64,000 bases of DNA from Heliocidaris erythrogramma (Eukaryota; Echinodermata; Echinoidea; Camarodonta; Echinometridae): contig CM046870.1 in NCBI GenBank assembly GCA_025617745.1, positions 30,399,927 through 30,463,926 on the forward strand. Reading direction: 5' to 3'. Numbering within the stretch: position 1 is the stretch's first letter; every line of letters begins with the position of its first letter. Positions 1-33,924 of this stretch are shown piece after piece. The translations under genes were made by a program, and so were the position numbers. Under the pieces are notes generated by a model. It was not told where the DNA came from, did not search any database, and saw nothing but the letters and a program-made list of their open reading frames with translations.

Positions 1-60
1 CTCTCTCTCTCTCTCTCTCTTTCTTTCTCTCTCTCACACACACACACACACACACTTTGT
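1..60. repeat. (CT)n followed by (CA)n microsatellite
   Basis: Dinucleotide CT repeats run into CA repeats at the window edge, with a further CT stretch at 71-84. An AATAAA at about 247-252 follows. This could be the 3' UTR end of a gene lying to the left, but nothing coding is visible to support that. Confidence 0.8.
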
Positions 61-1513
61 ATCATTTGCGCTCTCTCTCTCTCTGCCCCCCTCTTTAATT
101 TCTATTACCTATCTTCTGTCTCTATAGTCTCTGAGTACCCCCTCCCCTGCAATTTATCTCTTTCTCTCCCTCTTTTGTGAGAGATATGTATAGTTGATAT
201 ATGAATTGATTTCATGAAGTCTGTAGTCTTTCATAAAATGTAATCAAATAAACTTGCACGTGTTGCACAACATAGTGTATGTTTCTTTATTTCCGAGGAA
301 GGTGTGTGTATGGTAGTTCTGAACAAAACTTTGTATTCAATTATTCAAGTTCTATTTCATGGTTGATGTGCAATTAAAGATTATGAGAAACAATTTTCGT
401 ATGTGTGTACTTGCAAAATGTTTCATATTTTATCAAATCCATATGCAATATTTTCTCCATGTTTGTAGCAAAATGTTTCTTTGTTGTGTTTTTTGGTCCT
501 TTTTTTTACAGAAATTTTGATAATTGCAATTGTTGTTGAATAAGGTCATCAGCTTTATACAATCATCAGATATACTATGTCTTTGATGTACATGTGTGTT
601 CATTGCATGGGACAAAATACGTCAGACCTGCCCATGGATTGCTGGATGTATTTTCATTTATAATTGCTGGAATATACATTTATTTTTCACATCATTGTAC
701 TTAATTGTGTAAAGTGCAAATGGAACCCCAAATGGTAATAATAACAATTCATACTCATTCTTATATTATCCTAGAGAGAAAGTCATAACTGAACAAAATA
801 CAATTTTAAAATTATCAAATTTGGTATTGAATACTTACAAGGATTTCATTTTTTCCCTACATTTCCAACCTTGGAACTCGGTAATTTTCATAATTGGAAA
901 GTAAAAGTAAATAGTATTTTCTTTACCAATCTAATTTATTCAATTGTGTTCTCATCAATTGTGAATATCTCATCCTGAATTGTTTGATGTGTAAAAAACT
1001 GATGGTGCAAAATAACCTAATCAACTTATTTTCTCAGAGATAATCACTATTGCATGAATTTAAAAATTACTGTTTATGCTATAATTTATTTTTGATGGAT
1101 TGATAAAAGTGATCAACTAGAAATAATTGGTAGCATAGCAATTTCGATACAAAGTTTTGAATTGTTATCAATTCTGAAAATTGTAATAAGTCTGTTATAT
1201 TCAAATTTTGATGATGGCATGTGGGGAGTCTTACATTGCTGATATTTGCAGAATTTGCATAGTTTAGTTGCAGTTTTTGTTACACAGTATTTCCGTCACC
1301 TCCCCCCTCCTTCCTCTTTCACTCCTTCCTCTTTCACTCCTTCACTGTCCTAACTCCTAATATGTATATTGTCTTGAACCGATATGTGCCTTTGTTTCGT
1401 ATGAATACTTCCAGAGTGAAAATTGTGTATCTAAATGAAACCCTCATCCTCGCCATTTAAAGGCAGTTGGTCTCTTTTTCATAAATCAATGAAAAATTAA
1501 TGGATTGTTCGAA

Positions 1514-1546
<33 letters not shown>

Positions 1547-3992
1547 TTCATCATGGTCATCATCAACATGTCCCGTGACTTCTGGGTTATTATAGCACTG
1601 TTGATATTATGGCAACTTGAGTCATGCCACCTTTCTGACTTCTGCCATTCGTCGTGAGATGCCATTTTAAGGATAATCCTTTTCATCCATCAGTGTTTTC
1701 TTCACAGCTTTTCCACCATCTCTTTCTGTCTTCCTCCTGGCAAGATTATTTTGTGTTTTTTTGCAGTGCTGATTGATCATGCACCATACCCATACTACCT
1801 AATGTTACAATCTTGACTTTTGTCATCTGGCCGCCTTACCCTGGATTCTGTCAAGACTCAAGTACATAATGATCCTTGTGTGCAGGGTTGAAGAGGTGCA
1901 ACATCATGCATTACTTTAATATCTCGTCTCTGTTCCGCGAATCCTGTTTGAAAATCTGCTTGAGTGTCCGGCTCATCTCTCCAGCACACCGGATAACTGA
2001 TAGAAGGAGAATATTAATCTGACTTTGGGGTTGACAGAAGTGCCGCTAGGATTTTAGATGGTCATCAGCCTTGAAAGTACCCGGTACTGTTAATGCTTTT
2101 ATAATAACTTCCTAGTGTGGATCCTGCATCTATCTAGAGTTTTCCCAGGTGTTTGAGTACTTTGGATTAGTTTGCTTTGATGCAGGTTGGTTGCTTTGAG
2201 AAGTGAGATGGTCAGGGTTCGAGTCCATAAGTGAGATTATTCTGTTGTCGGTTTTGTTGGAGTTACAAGGACATCTGTCGCCATGGCCTCTTCTTCAGCC
2301 TGCACAAGTTCTTCAGGGATGATGTCTGCTCATGGTGACTTACCTCTCCTCTCTCTCTCTCTCCCTCTCTCCCTCTCTCCCTCTCTCCCTCTCCCTCTCT
2401 CCCTCTCTCCCTCTCTCCCTCTCTCCCTCTCTCCCTCTTTCTTATCTGCCTCTTAAATTTTTCTCCAGGGATTGAATACTTGTTTTCATTAGTGGACTTA
2501 AGACGGTTCAGTATTGTTTGGTCACCCTTGGTCATCTTGTACTGGTCTGAACAGTTTTCTGTCCCTTCTCTTCATAATCTGGTGATCTTCAGTGAGGCAG
2601 CTCTTGATTGGTTGCGATTTATCCTCTTTAACCAAGTGTTCATCATTGGTACACTCTCTGGCAGTTTTTTTTTTTCTAGCTGTTCACCCCATTCTTGATA
2701 TTTTCCATTTGATTCTACCTACTTTCCCCAAAATATTCTTGATTTCTGTTAACTCTTCATGTCACATCACTCTGGAAGTATTTATTACCTATGCATCATG
2801 ATATTTGTCTGGTTTGCCAAATATTGCCAGACATTGTTCAAATATACAGTGGTTATGATAATGAATGTGCTCCAAAGTACTGCCATGACTGTTCAAAAAA
2901 TAACTAATGTAACAGTTTTAAACACTTTCAATCAACTTTCAAAGATTTGCTTCTCATAACCTGAAAAATATAAAAGATTATGATTGAATTGGTGAAGTTT
3001 AAGACAGCGCAACAACATATTTACTTTCCAATCATAATTGTTTATCCTATTGGATAGGAGCACTTTCATAGCCCCAGTATATTATGATCACAAACAAAAT
3101 GATACACCTTGAATTGAAACTTGTGTGTGATGTACCAAATGAATCTTTTATGACCATGTAATTGCCAAATATATTTATATATTTATTTTTCGTATGAAAA
3201 TAATAATAAAACAAAGGAATGAAAACAGTAAGCAAAACCAGTATTTTTCTGTATAATTGTGTCTGTTGTGATAAACCATTTATTGAATTGAATTGAATTG
3301 AATCTTAAAATGTCATGTGCTGAACTTTGAATGTGATATACAGTTTTGATCATGGATTTTATATTTTTTTAAATTTATTTTATATTTACAATTGAATCAG
3401 CTGTGATACAATATGTTTATTGGTGGCAGATAATCCTGAAAATCACTGAAAACACAGGATTTCTCCAAAAATGCAGGACTTTAAACCAAAATGTTGGAAG
3501 GGAAAAGTTCAAAGTTTTCCTCCATTTTTTTTTTTTTTTTTTTTTTGGGGGGGGGGGGGGTCTCTTCAGCTTATGCCAACAACACATTCCTTTTAATTTT
3601 TTTTAGATTTCATTTTAATTCAACTTCTGGAGTTTTAGTGATGAATTCATTTGAAGATTGGTGTGTGGATTGAGAGATAACTGATTGATGGATTGCAATA
3701 AATTAACTTTATCATAATAATTACAAGTATTTCACAAGAAAAGCATAAATTTATCAGACATTTACAGTTTGTATCAATAGAAACAGAACTTTCATTAAAT
3801 ATGAAAACTTAATAGCAAATAATGAATGGTTCATTAGCTGAAAATATATACAGTCATTCCAGCTCTTTAAAAAAATAAAATAAAAAGATTTACTATCTGA
3901 TTGATCTATCAGTTGATTTGGTATTACGATTATCTGGGTGAATGATTGGTTTGTTGACTGATGATTGATTTGTTGATAGATTGTATTGAATG
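61..3992. other. AT-rich intergenic DNA, no gene seen
   Basis: No exon-like reading frame with splice borders or a recognisable protein family was found on either strand. The stretch holds an (ATC)n run at 1516-1568, a (CTCCCT)n polypyrimidine tract at 2345-2440 and a T-run/G-run junction at 3524-3560. Short open frames here are repeat translations (poly-Met, Arg-Glu-Gly). A GGGTTCGAGTCC motif near 2215 resembles a tRNA B box, but no matching A box was convincing. Confidence 0.6.
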
Positions 3993-4577
3993 ATAAAGGG
4001 GTACTCTGGCCTGAAATTAATATGAATTGAATAAATAGAGTAAAATTAAACAAATCACTGAAAATTTCATCGAAATCGGATGGAAAATAATGAAGTTATA
4101 GAATTTTTAAGTTTTGCATTATTTTGGTAAAACAGTGATATGCACGTCATCATGAATATGCAGTGAGTGAGCTGATGATGTCATATCCCCACTTTTTCTT
4201 TTGTATTTTATTATATGAAATTGCAATTATTCAAATTTTCTGCTCCAAGCCTATAACTAAAAGGACTGACTCCTTATTTAATGTGTAAGTTCATCATTGC
4301 TGTAACTTATTTTGTTACAAGGGAGATATTTTTTATAGACATGTATGAAAAAATGAAATAATGAAGATTTCATATAATATAGTTAAAAAAGGAAAGTGGG
4401 GACGTGACATCATCAGAAGACATGCATAGAACTGTTTCCCAAAATAATGCAAAACTTAAAAATTCAATAACTTCGTTATTTTTTATCGGATTTCGATGAA
4501 ATTTTCAGTGTTTTGCTTGTTTAATTTTACTCTATTCATTCAATTAATATTATTTTCAGGCCGGAGTACTCCTTTAA
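3993..4577. mobile_element. MITE with ~110-bp terminal inverted repeats (GTACTC type)
   Basis: The two ends are inverted copies of each other: the left end reads AAGGGGTACTCTGGCCTGAA and the right end mirrors it up to GAGTACTCCTTTA. The inverted homology continues inward through AGAGTAAAATTAAACAA and TTTCATCGAAATCGGAT to an AATAA-GAAGTTAT block, about 110 bp per arm with scattered differences. The 360-bp middle has no coding sequence. This is a non-autonomous DNA element of undetermined superfamily. Divergence between the arms suggests moderate age. Confidence 0.8.
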
Positions 4578-5366
4578 GTGATTGGTTATACGAATGAATT
4601 GATTAATTCACCTTTGTCTGAGGATTGGATGAGGAAATTGACAATTGAAATCTGTTCATTTCATTTCATTTCTTGTATCATTAATATCAATGCCGACGTT
4701 GAGATTTTTTAAAGTAAAATATAAAAAATAGTTTTGAAAATATTAAAATTTTGTACGTTTCTGTCAAATTCCAAAGCATGATCCTCAAAAATAGATGATT
4801 TCATGAAATTCAACGAAAGAATCAATTTTATACCGATGATCACATTTCATTTTTATTTTTTGAAATGAGAGACACCATACTACATTAGATTTCGACCTCA
4901 ACTCGGGAGAAAATTCTGGTAAATAATTAGTTAAATTTATTAGTTTCTGGCAATTTTTGAAGTACATTTGCTACATATATGAACAAAAAATGTAACAATG
5001 GGAATTACAACGGAGTTCTGTTGCATTTCAACTTGTTAACAGCTAGTTAAAACTGGTGATAATGAATTGTGACGTCGATCTAGTCGCGATTTAGGGAGAT
5101 TCTAGGGAGTATGGAGGCGGTTGGGACCAATTTTCTCTGGGAGACTGCGGGCGTAGGATGATGGCACCGTGACGTTCGCGACTCTGCCCGTCTCTGGGAG
5201 TATTGCTAGAGTGCCCAAGTCTGCGCACACGCTTAACTGCGCGACTCTAATTCTGATATTGATAAAACAAAACATAGCTTTATCATAGCAATAGGTATTC
5301 ATGCAAAAAACAAGTCAAAATAATTAAAAAACGGCTAGGGGCCTAGCCTATAGTACTATAGGCCTA

Positions 5367-5510
5367 TCGTGGTTGAGGAAACCACTCTGCACTCATTCGT
5401 TAGCACGCAAAAATAAAGTGCAGAGTCTATGGACGGGGAATGAGGAAACCAATGCGTGTAACGCAATGATGCGCTTCTGTGCGGAGTGAATGGTGGTTTC
5501 TTCAACCACA
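5367..5510. mobile_element. Short MITE (GTGGTTGAGGAAACCA ends)
   Basis: The left end GTGGTTGAGGAAACCACTCT and the right end GTGGTTTCTTCAACCACA are imperfect inverted copies, about 22 bp each, bounding a 140-bp sequence without coding potential. It sits in a locally CpG-richer stretch (5050-5960). Confidence 0.6.
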
Positions 5511-5771
5511 ATAATGCCGAAAAAATGGTCTTATTTCAGACATTTTATTCGCAAACCTCAAAATGTTGTCTTTCACGTCATTATTCCCGAACTGCGTGTA
5601 AAATGAATGAGTGCGCAGACCTGTCATGGGCACCATTGATTGGTTTTTCGAAATCAATGTTGAAATGGCACGGCCGTCGTTTCTTGTGTAAATGGCATTG
5701 TTCTTGCTCTAATTTTGATGAGAATTTTTGCAAACTTACTCTTTACAATATCAGGAATAATATAACATCAG

Positions 5772-5950
5772 GCAGTGGCTATTCTTACGACGAGTCGTAA
5801 GAATAATTTTCCGGCTATTCTTACGACATGTGTGTGGTTCCGGTGACGCATGCGCAAAGTATTCTTTTCTGACTTGGAAGTTTTGACGGAGATCTACGTA
5901 TTGTCGTAAGGATAGGGCGGCGGCTATTTTTACTACGACGAGTGCCGTCT
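5772..5950. repeat. Small inverted-repeat cluster with TATTCTTACGAC motif
   Basis: GGCTATTCTTACGACGAG is followed at once by its own inverse (TCGTAAGAAT), then by two more copies (5815-5827 and, inverted, near 5900-5915). The pattern suggests a small palindromic element. The stretch also contains GACGCATGCGCA, resembling an NRF-1-type site, within 1 kb of the MMUT start. A promoter role is only a possibility. Confidence 0.4.
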
Positions 5951-5984
5951 ATTATGCGGAATGAACAAACAAATGAGCAGGCTG

Positions 5985-6650
5985 CTACGAGAATTTCTAA
6001 CAACAGCCAGACTCTTATTGATAACATATTTTCAAACAATCTCAATCGTAAAATGGCATGAATGGTATATTTTATTCCGACATATCTGATCATTTACCAG
6101 TATTCTGTGTGTCTGATTTAGATAGTCACTCTAAACTTCAAAATCTTAAAAACAACATGTTTTATAGGAAAGAAACTCAAGAATATATTGATTTGGTGAT
6201 TTCTCATTTAACTCAGGAAGACTGGAGTGACATTTTAATGGAAAGTGATGTTAATAAATCATATGACTCATTTTTATGCAAATTATCTCAGTACTATAAT
6301 GAGTGTATTCCGTTATAATGCAAAAGGTGTAGAAGGGATGGTAAAAAACCATGGATTACTCAAGGTATATTACGATCCATAAAAACACGAAACCGACTAT
6401 ATAACATATTGTTACGTCGCCCTACCTCACAAAATAAAACTAAATATAAAACGTATAGAAATAAATTAACTTCTTTAATTCGTATTTCGCGCAAGTCATT
6501 ATGCGGATAAATTTGAAAACAATTTAGCCAAACTTGGAACTTTCTGTAAATTTTGTAGTTCAGACCAAGATCTTCTTGAATTATTTAATGTTAAGAATAG
6601 ATGTATGTCCATGTCGTCATCCATGTTGACATTTAATAGGTCCTAAATAT
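5985..6650 (+). mobile_element. LINE fragment: endonuclease end to reverse-transcriptase start
   Basis: Translation shows DTLIDNIF, then SDISDHLPVFC (the SDH motif of AP-type LINE endonucleases), and further on KPWITQGILRSIKTRNRLYN followed by KYKTYRNKLTSLIR, the usual linker leading into a reverse transcriptase. A stop and frame changes interrupt it, and both the catalytic RT core and the 5' half are missing. It is a 5'- and 3'-truncated CR1/L2-type relic just upstream of MMUT. Confidence 0.75.
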
Positions 6651-6790
6651 TAAACTACATATCAGTGTGCATGTATATGTTGTGCCTAATAGATGCAAGC
6701 ATTCATTTTTTTGTTACCAGATAACTCGATAAATTAGAAATTGATTTTCAATTGATGATTTTATTCGCTTTGTCACACAGGTTTCCGAAG

Positions 6791-27039
<20,249 letters not shown>

Positions 27040-29670
27040 GCCTTCCCTTCAAGATTGATTCAACTTCCATTGTCTTAAGAATGAAAACTTTAATGGATTA
27101 CATTTTGAAAGCATGTCATCCAGAGAACCAAGTATGCTTGAAGGCCCATGCCGTGTGAGGCTTCTCCTTTGCGAAAGATTGAGCTTTGATTGTCTTCAAA
27201 ATAAAGACTTTTCTCGATTGCACTCTACCGTATAGGGAACATTTGAGCCAGAGAACCACCAATCAGAGCTGCAAGGCATGTCCTTTGATGTAATTTCTTG
27301 TTTCGTAATCTACATGTGTCATAGAAAAAAAATGTATTGGAAGTACTAAGTATTACCATCCCCCTCTCCCTCCCCGCCTACCCCAGCTACCCCCGAAACA
27401 ATAAACCTGAGTCCCCTCAGTCAACTACCCAGGGGGTAATAAAACTAAAGGGTAGTTTGTCAGTGGGTAACTTATCCAGGAGAGTTCTTGTCCAAGGTGT
27501 GTAGTTTTCTGGCAGGGAGTTGTCCTGGGGTGATTGTCCAAGAGATAGTTGTCCTAGGAGCCAGAAGAAAAATGTATCCACAGCTGCATCCCAGTATTTG
27601 GGTCATTGTCATTTTTACTTGACACCCATTTGTAGTGACTTTGGACCATTTTTTTTTCAGCTCGGTCTTCACTATATGTGTGTAATTAATGTCTATTAAA
27701 AACATTATAAAACTAAATCTGCATCCAATTGAATTATGTTTGGAGAAGGAAAAAGAATAATTGCTACATTGAAAAATACTTTTGCTGAAATTTCATTTTT
27801 TTTAGGTACAATGTTTATTGCAGTGTCTCAATTTAAATTGATAAATCTGTTGATAATCAGAAGTATGAAGTAGTGAATCAGAATATTGAATTCTGAAAAA
27901 GAAAATTACAAAATCTCATGTCCGAAGAAAACTTTTTGTTGAAATGTCCAAGTTTATATATTGCTGAATCTGATAATAGCCATTAGCTTGAAGTAAATGA
28001 ATCCAAATTCCTAGAATTTGAAGTTGACAAATATTTTTGTGCAATACCGTTTTTTTTTTAAGGTGCAGAATTTTTCTGAGTACGACAATAGAGGTTGTTA
28101 CTAACCGACTGTTTGATATTAGATGTTCAATGTAGTTACCCCTATTATGTGAATTGCAACATCCTACATATAGGCATCTGAATTACCTTGTATTTTTGTT
28201 CATGTTATATGAAACTGCAAGGAACTGGAAGTGAGTAAAATAACTGCGCTTGTTATGATCAAAGTTGAAATCACATACTTCTACTACATTTTACCATCAT
28301 TTATTCTGTAAAAACTTATTACGTTTATACTTTGCATGTATAAACTGGAGATAATGATTTTCATTGAACATTATTGAGAAATGTTACGTGATATGTTATC
28401 TATTTTTCATGTAGCTTACCCATCAATTTTAATTCGATGACCAGTCATAAAGGTCATTACTGCCGTACAAGATTATGATTATTGCAAATGTAGAGATGAT
28501 AATTCATTAATCAACAGTTGCTAAGACTTTCAAAACATCAACCTTAAAAGCCAATTTCAATGTACTTCTGTATCACCTGATAACATGTGCGTATGAGATA
28601 TCGTCGCATCAGTGACAATACATGGGCATTAATCCCCTGATGTGACAATATTACATCATCACAGTGACATGTTACATAATCCAAATATGATTTCAATAAG
28701 TAGTACAATAGAGTATTGAAATTGCCCTTGAGTTTATTTGTTGAAAGTCTTTATGATCGTGTTCAACAAGCTTTGGGATAATTGTGACCATTTGATGGCT
28801 CAGTTATGTAGTGAAATTTCTTTTCCACAATTTGTATGTTTCAAAGGTTATCTTTCAAAAACATGCGCTACACAGATCCTCACGTACATTGTACATATTT
28901 CTAGGTAATGTTTAGTTTTGGTACTCCCTCTAAAACTGTTCGTCAGATTTCTTTGATTTTGGTTGATAGATAGCGAGATACTAGCAATACTAAGATGCTG
29001 TGAAGATTTCATCTCCTAAAGTGAAATATTTTACAAATGAGAGGTAATATTAATTTATATACCAGGCCAGGGATACAAACTCCTGACAACGGCAGCAAGC
29101 ACTATACACTATAACGCGTGCAAAAACCTATGAGGATTGTGTATTGCACACACTGTGACACACATGCTTATCTCCACGCGAAGCCCCCGAGACTGTTGCA
29201 TGGGGAGTCATTGCAGTGGAAAGGTCGTAGCATAGTGCAGTATGTTAACGAGATCTTGCGTTCCTTACAGATATTTACACTAAAAGTCACCGGAAATCAT
29301 TGATGGAATACCACGTGATCTCTTACAAACCTTTTTTTATATAAGGAGAACAACATGAGACGCGTTTCCGTCCAACCTCCTTTTTGCTACCCAAACTGTC
29401 TATAAGCTTTAATGATATCTACCATGCATCATCATTTGTGTAATAATGATAAACGTATGTTCTTTGTGTGTTTTTGTATTCCTACAATATTCATTCATAT
29501 TTTTGTCTTGATATTGGATGTATATGCTATGAATTCATCCATGATAAGAGTGAAATGTCAAAATGAATTTATGTTGTGCATGTACAAAGCTTTAAGGCAC
29601 AAACATTTTGTAAATCTATAAAGTATTAAATATGTATTGTAAAAGGAAGACTGTGAAATAAATTATATCT
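27040..29670 (+). other. MMUT 3' UTR and downstream flank, no other gene
   Basis: After the TGA at 27037-27039 there are AATAAA candidates at 27400-27405, 27438-27443 and near 29658. The AT-rich 2.6-kb stretch lacks obvious mobile elements until about 29 kb, which is compatible with a long 3' UTR, but the real cleavage site cannot be told. A weak tRNA-like B box on the - strand near 29060-29110 suggests a worn SINE. Confidence 0.5.
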
Positions 29671-29999
29671 TTTCAACAAATATGTTTCCTCCTTTGCTTG
29701 TTTTCAGTACATATATGCAGAGATTGGAAAGTGCAGAAATTTGTTTGGATCCACATTAATTTATAAAATAAAAGCTAATTAAAATGCATTTGCCTTCATC
29801 TGTAGGCCCTAATCTCTACAGGGCATGAAGGAAGGAACTTTCAACGTCTAGAACATTTACTAAAACTTCCAAGAAGAATAAGGACGAAAATGAAAGATGC
29901 TCTGAACTCGGGGAAACCCTCAATAGTCCATATTCATTACAGAAACTATGTCGCCTCGATGGCACAAAAGAGAGATGACATGTACTAGGGGGTAGAAGC

Positions 30000-30196
30000 C
30001 AGTGGCGGGCCTCTGCATTTCAGTGCCTCTCCTTTTCAGTTGAAAATTCTCTGACAAGCAAAAATTTAAAAATTTTTTTAGAAAAAGGGTCCTCGGTATA
30101 TTTGTGTCTCTTCGGAAAAGCAAAAAAAAGGAGGCTTTTGGGGGGCTGGGGGGGGCACGTGCCCCCTATGCCCCCCCCCCCCCGGATCCGCCACTG
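30000..30196. mobile_element. hAT-like MITE (CAGTGGCGG ... CCGCCACTG)
   Basis: It begins CAGTGGCGGGCCTC and ends GGATCCGCCACTG, inverted over nine bases. Its inner words (CTCTGACAAGCAAAAA and long G/C runs) are like those of the 36081-36460 element. The flanking GAAGC is repeated on both sides, possibly the remnant of a target duplication. Confidence 0.6.
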
Positions 30197-31260
30197 GAAG
30201 CAATGGTCCTCCCAATTCTGTAATGGAGGAAAAACATATTTTGTGTCCTATGGAAGTGGAACGTAGCAGTTACATTATCAAAACAAGAATATTTTCTACT
30301 CAAAGGTGGGGCACATCTGGCCCTTCCCCTGGAATAACTTATTTTTAGGGGGTGTTTTTTTTATAAAGTTTAGTGTATATCTCCATCATATAGGGATTTC
30401 AGAATATAATGGGACCGCTGAGGTAAAGTAGTCGGTATTGTCCATGTGATTTTACATCTATAACCCCACGGCCACGTCAAATCTATCTCGCATACATGTG
30501 TTGTTGAAAGCTCTATTTTAAAATACATCTATAACTATTTTGGACATGTTGAATGAGGCAGGAGCAATGACTCAAAAATGCTAGATAGGACTATAGTTTA
30601 ACTTTATATAAATTTGATTTAAAAATAATAATAAGTAAGTAAAGACGCATTTCTTAGGGGCAAAAATATAGGTCATCCACTCCCCCTTTCGAAGTCTCGG
30701 GGGCGGCGCGCGGCGGGATGCCCGCGGAAATGAAATCCCGGGGGAGGGGAAGACTTTTCAGTAGATTTCCATTGTTGCATGCTCACTCCCCCCTCCCGTG
30801 AGAAAACCTGGAAGGTGCCCCCTTTTGGACAATTCTGAATCCGCCCCTTATGAAGAATGTCGGGTATCGTGACATTCTCGCTTAACATTCAGCCTATAAA
30901 GGCCAAGGTGATTTTGTCATATTGAAGCGCAATGCGCGTAGAGCTTTTTTTTTCTCGGATTTATTGATACGGTACCCGAAGAAGGATCGCTCCCGCATTG
31001 AACATGTTTAAATGCCCTTCCATAAAATAAGACAAAAACGCTGACCGCATCAAACGAAAGTCCCTTCCCCTCCCTGGTACATTTATGTGAAATTGAGTGT
31101 AATGTGCTGGTGCGCAACATTCCTCGCCTTTCATATTGCTCAAGCTGTTTGATATCCCCCGAAGGGATAAGTGAGAACTCAGAGCAAGCTTCAGAAAATA
31201 CGGCAGGCCTACTTTGTCAAATAAGTCAAGACGACAAGAAAGAGTAATGGCAAGGCGTTT
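30197..31260. other. Intergenic DNA between MMUT and HCN
   Basis: No gene was recognised. The part at 30655-30850 has G/C-rich words and an AATCCGCCCCTTAT end, like a broken hAT-type MITE. The rest is unique AT-rich sequence. Confidence 0.5.
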
Positions 31261-31661
31261 GTACTTGAGTATTATGACGTAAACAATGCTCACGCAAGGG
31301 CGCTATACATGCGCGCGTTCTCAGCCCCTGGCCCTTAGCTTGCTAGCTTTGTTGATAGGCATGGTAGCGTCGGGTAGCGTAGGATTTCCAACACAAGAGC
31401 GAGCATCAAAACCAAAAGAAATAACGGGGATAAGAAAAGGAATTATCCCACTTAGGGAATGCATTAAAGCTTTCCCAACAAAGCAATTTAAAGTAGGACA
31501 CGCAAAATTGGCTTGTAGATTGAGCCAATGTAAGTAACATGTTACGCCAAAGGTTTTCATCAAATCCCACTTAAGGGGGAACAACACTTTAATTTCGGCG
31601 ACAAATTTCAGCAAGATTTAATAAGAACGTGCCGCGAAAAGAGACCGAATGACAAACAACC
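31261..31661 (+). promoter_or_regulatory. Candidate promoter and 5' UTR of the HCN gene
   Basis: Within 400 bp upstream of the ATG lie TGACGTAA (CRE-like), which overlaps GTAAACAA (forkhead-type site), near 31275-31287. A locally CpG-containing stretch (ATGCGCGCGTTC) follows. The translation start context is ACAACCATGG, a strong eukaryotic context. No TATA box was identified and the transcription start is not known. Confidence 0.35.
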
Positions 31662-31797
31662 ATGGCCAATAAAGTAATGCCAGATACCAATGGTGAATTT
31701 GTAAAGAACACGGACAAACTGTCAAAAATAGCATCGCTTCGGAAGGAATTCGAGGTGAGAAAATCGTCAGTTTCAAAGGAGCCTAGGCGAGCAAGTC
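31662..31797 (+). CDS. HCN exon 1: N-terminal cytoplasmic segment
   Basis: Starts MANKVMPDTNGEFVKNTDKL and ends RRAS plus one base, donor GTAAGT. The region is hydrophilic and basic, with no signal peptide. A 6-kb intron follows. Confidence 0.85.
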
Positions 31798-32927
31798 GTA
31801 AGTACATCCTTTTTGCTCTTTAAAATCGATATTAATCTCTAGTCATTTTGCATCTCATTATAATATATACAGAGACCTTATATAACGTTGCTTCTCGTTT
31901 TCTCATTGCTCTTGATGCCATGTTCCTAATTTTCATTATCATTTTGATTTTTAGTTAATCGTATGATTGCTATGGCCTGCATTTGGGGTAACGATAATAC
32001 TGTAGTATATAGGAAATATATGATGAACTCTCAAGGAATGATGGCTGTGGTGGTGGTCGTGGTCGTGGTGATGGTAGTGGCGGTTGTGATTATGATGATG
32101 ATGTTGATGATGATCATGATGATGGGGGTGGTTATGATTATGATGACGATGATGGCGATAACGGTATGAGGCGGGGAATGAGGAGTGATCTAATGATGAC
32201 AGAAAATTATGATAATTAATTTGAAGAGAGTAATTCAACTTAAGAAAATGAGGGAATTCGTAAAGACGACATGACTCCCCGCCATAGGAGAATGTCTCTG
32301 TATGTGTGAATAGAAAATTAATGAGAAAGCCTTGAGACGGAAAGATTATTGACGGATATTGATAAAACAAAATCATTTTGTTTTGTGTCTTTTACACATC
32401 CGCAAATAAATGCAATATCTTAATTCCATTAATTACAAGGTCTTTATTCAACGCATATCAAAAGACTTGTCCTCATCTTTATAAGATGCTGACACACTAT
32501 TGATAAAATTAGTTAAAACGGAGTATTACCAGAACAAGCATATACATGATTTCTTATAGCAGGCAGGTTGAATAACCATCAAACCTTTGCTTTGCAATAC
32601 ATGTATAGGAGGTTATGTAATAATAATAATAATAATAGTAGTAGTAGTACATGTAGTAGAAATAGTAGTACTATATAATTTATGTAAGATATTAGTATTA
32701 TTCGCAATTTAAATATAAACATAATATCAAAATTAAGTCTGATAAATCGTTATAAGGTATACGCGTATCGTGAAAATATTTATATCCATCTTCATTAGAT
32801 GTGAATACACTATACAGAAGTTTTTATATTGAAAATATTTTAATTTTTTGTAGCATGTGTTATCATTATTATCATTATCATTATTATTGTTATTGTTGTT
32901 ATTTATAGTTTTATTATTATAATTATA

Positions 32928-32958
<31 letters not shown>

Positions 32959-33762
32959 GCATCATCATCATCATCATCAACATCATTATTATCATTATTA
33001 TTATCATGAAGACATTCAGGTATACACATACATTAATATGATGCTATTTTCACCTCAGCTGGATTAAATGTGGAAATTGTTGATAGAATAAGAGCGTACA
33101 GACTTCTCAGTTGACCTCTATAGTGAGCGTGCCAGATATCCAGCAACTGGGTATAGTTGTTGGTTGTTACAGTTTCCTAAGTCATAATGGCGTATCCAAC
33201 ATACAGGATAAAGCCAACAAGCACCCCTTTTTGTTTGAAGGCATATAAAAAAAATCCATTTTAATTGCAGTGACCGGTATTCATAACAAGCGGACTAAGT
33301 CAAACCTTGATTAATACAAAATTAATGGACTTTAATAAATACCAAATAAATGCCACTCTGTATGTCTACATGACGCGGGGCTGTCAAAGTACATTCTACC
33401 CCCTTGTTTTTGCAAATTTCTGGATATACCCCTAGTTTACTCGCCCATCTTCCCGTGTCGGTAATAGCTATACTACTAGAGTTAGATAACATTGATGGAG
33501 CGTATTGAGAGAGAGCGCAAACACATTTGTTAGATTAAACACCTTCGCTGGTCAAACATGTCTATGTATGTTCATGATGTTGGATTACGGTAGTGATTTG
33601 CCACTGTGTTGTAGCATATACAGTGTGCTATAAGCAAAGGGAGAGCAGGAGCATGCGCCTCCACGCCCCCCCCCCCAACAAAAATACTGTTTTATACATA
33701 CAGGCTTATATATTGCCTCCCAGAGACCACCTCGTGACACCCCACCCTCTCATCCCTCCCTC

Positions 33763-33807
<45 letters not shown>

Positions 33808-33861
33808 TCACTCACTCTCCCCTCCACCCCTTCGATCCCCTTGCTCTCTTTATCCTCTCTC

Positions 33862-33924
<63 letters not shown>

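Noticed and set aside
1590-2250. Decayed reverse transcriptase on the - strand
   Set aside because: A few residues (QTGF, RRDIK) recall the QAGF/RGTRDQI region of some LINEs, but no second motif could be found in any frame.
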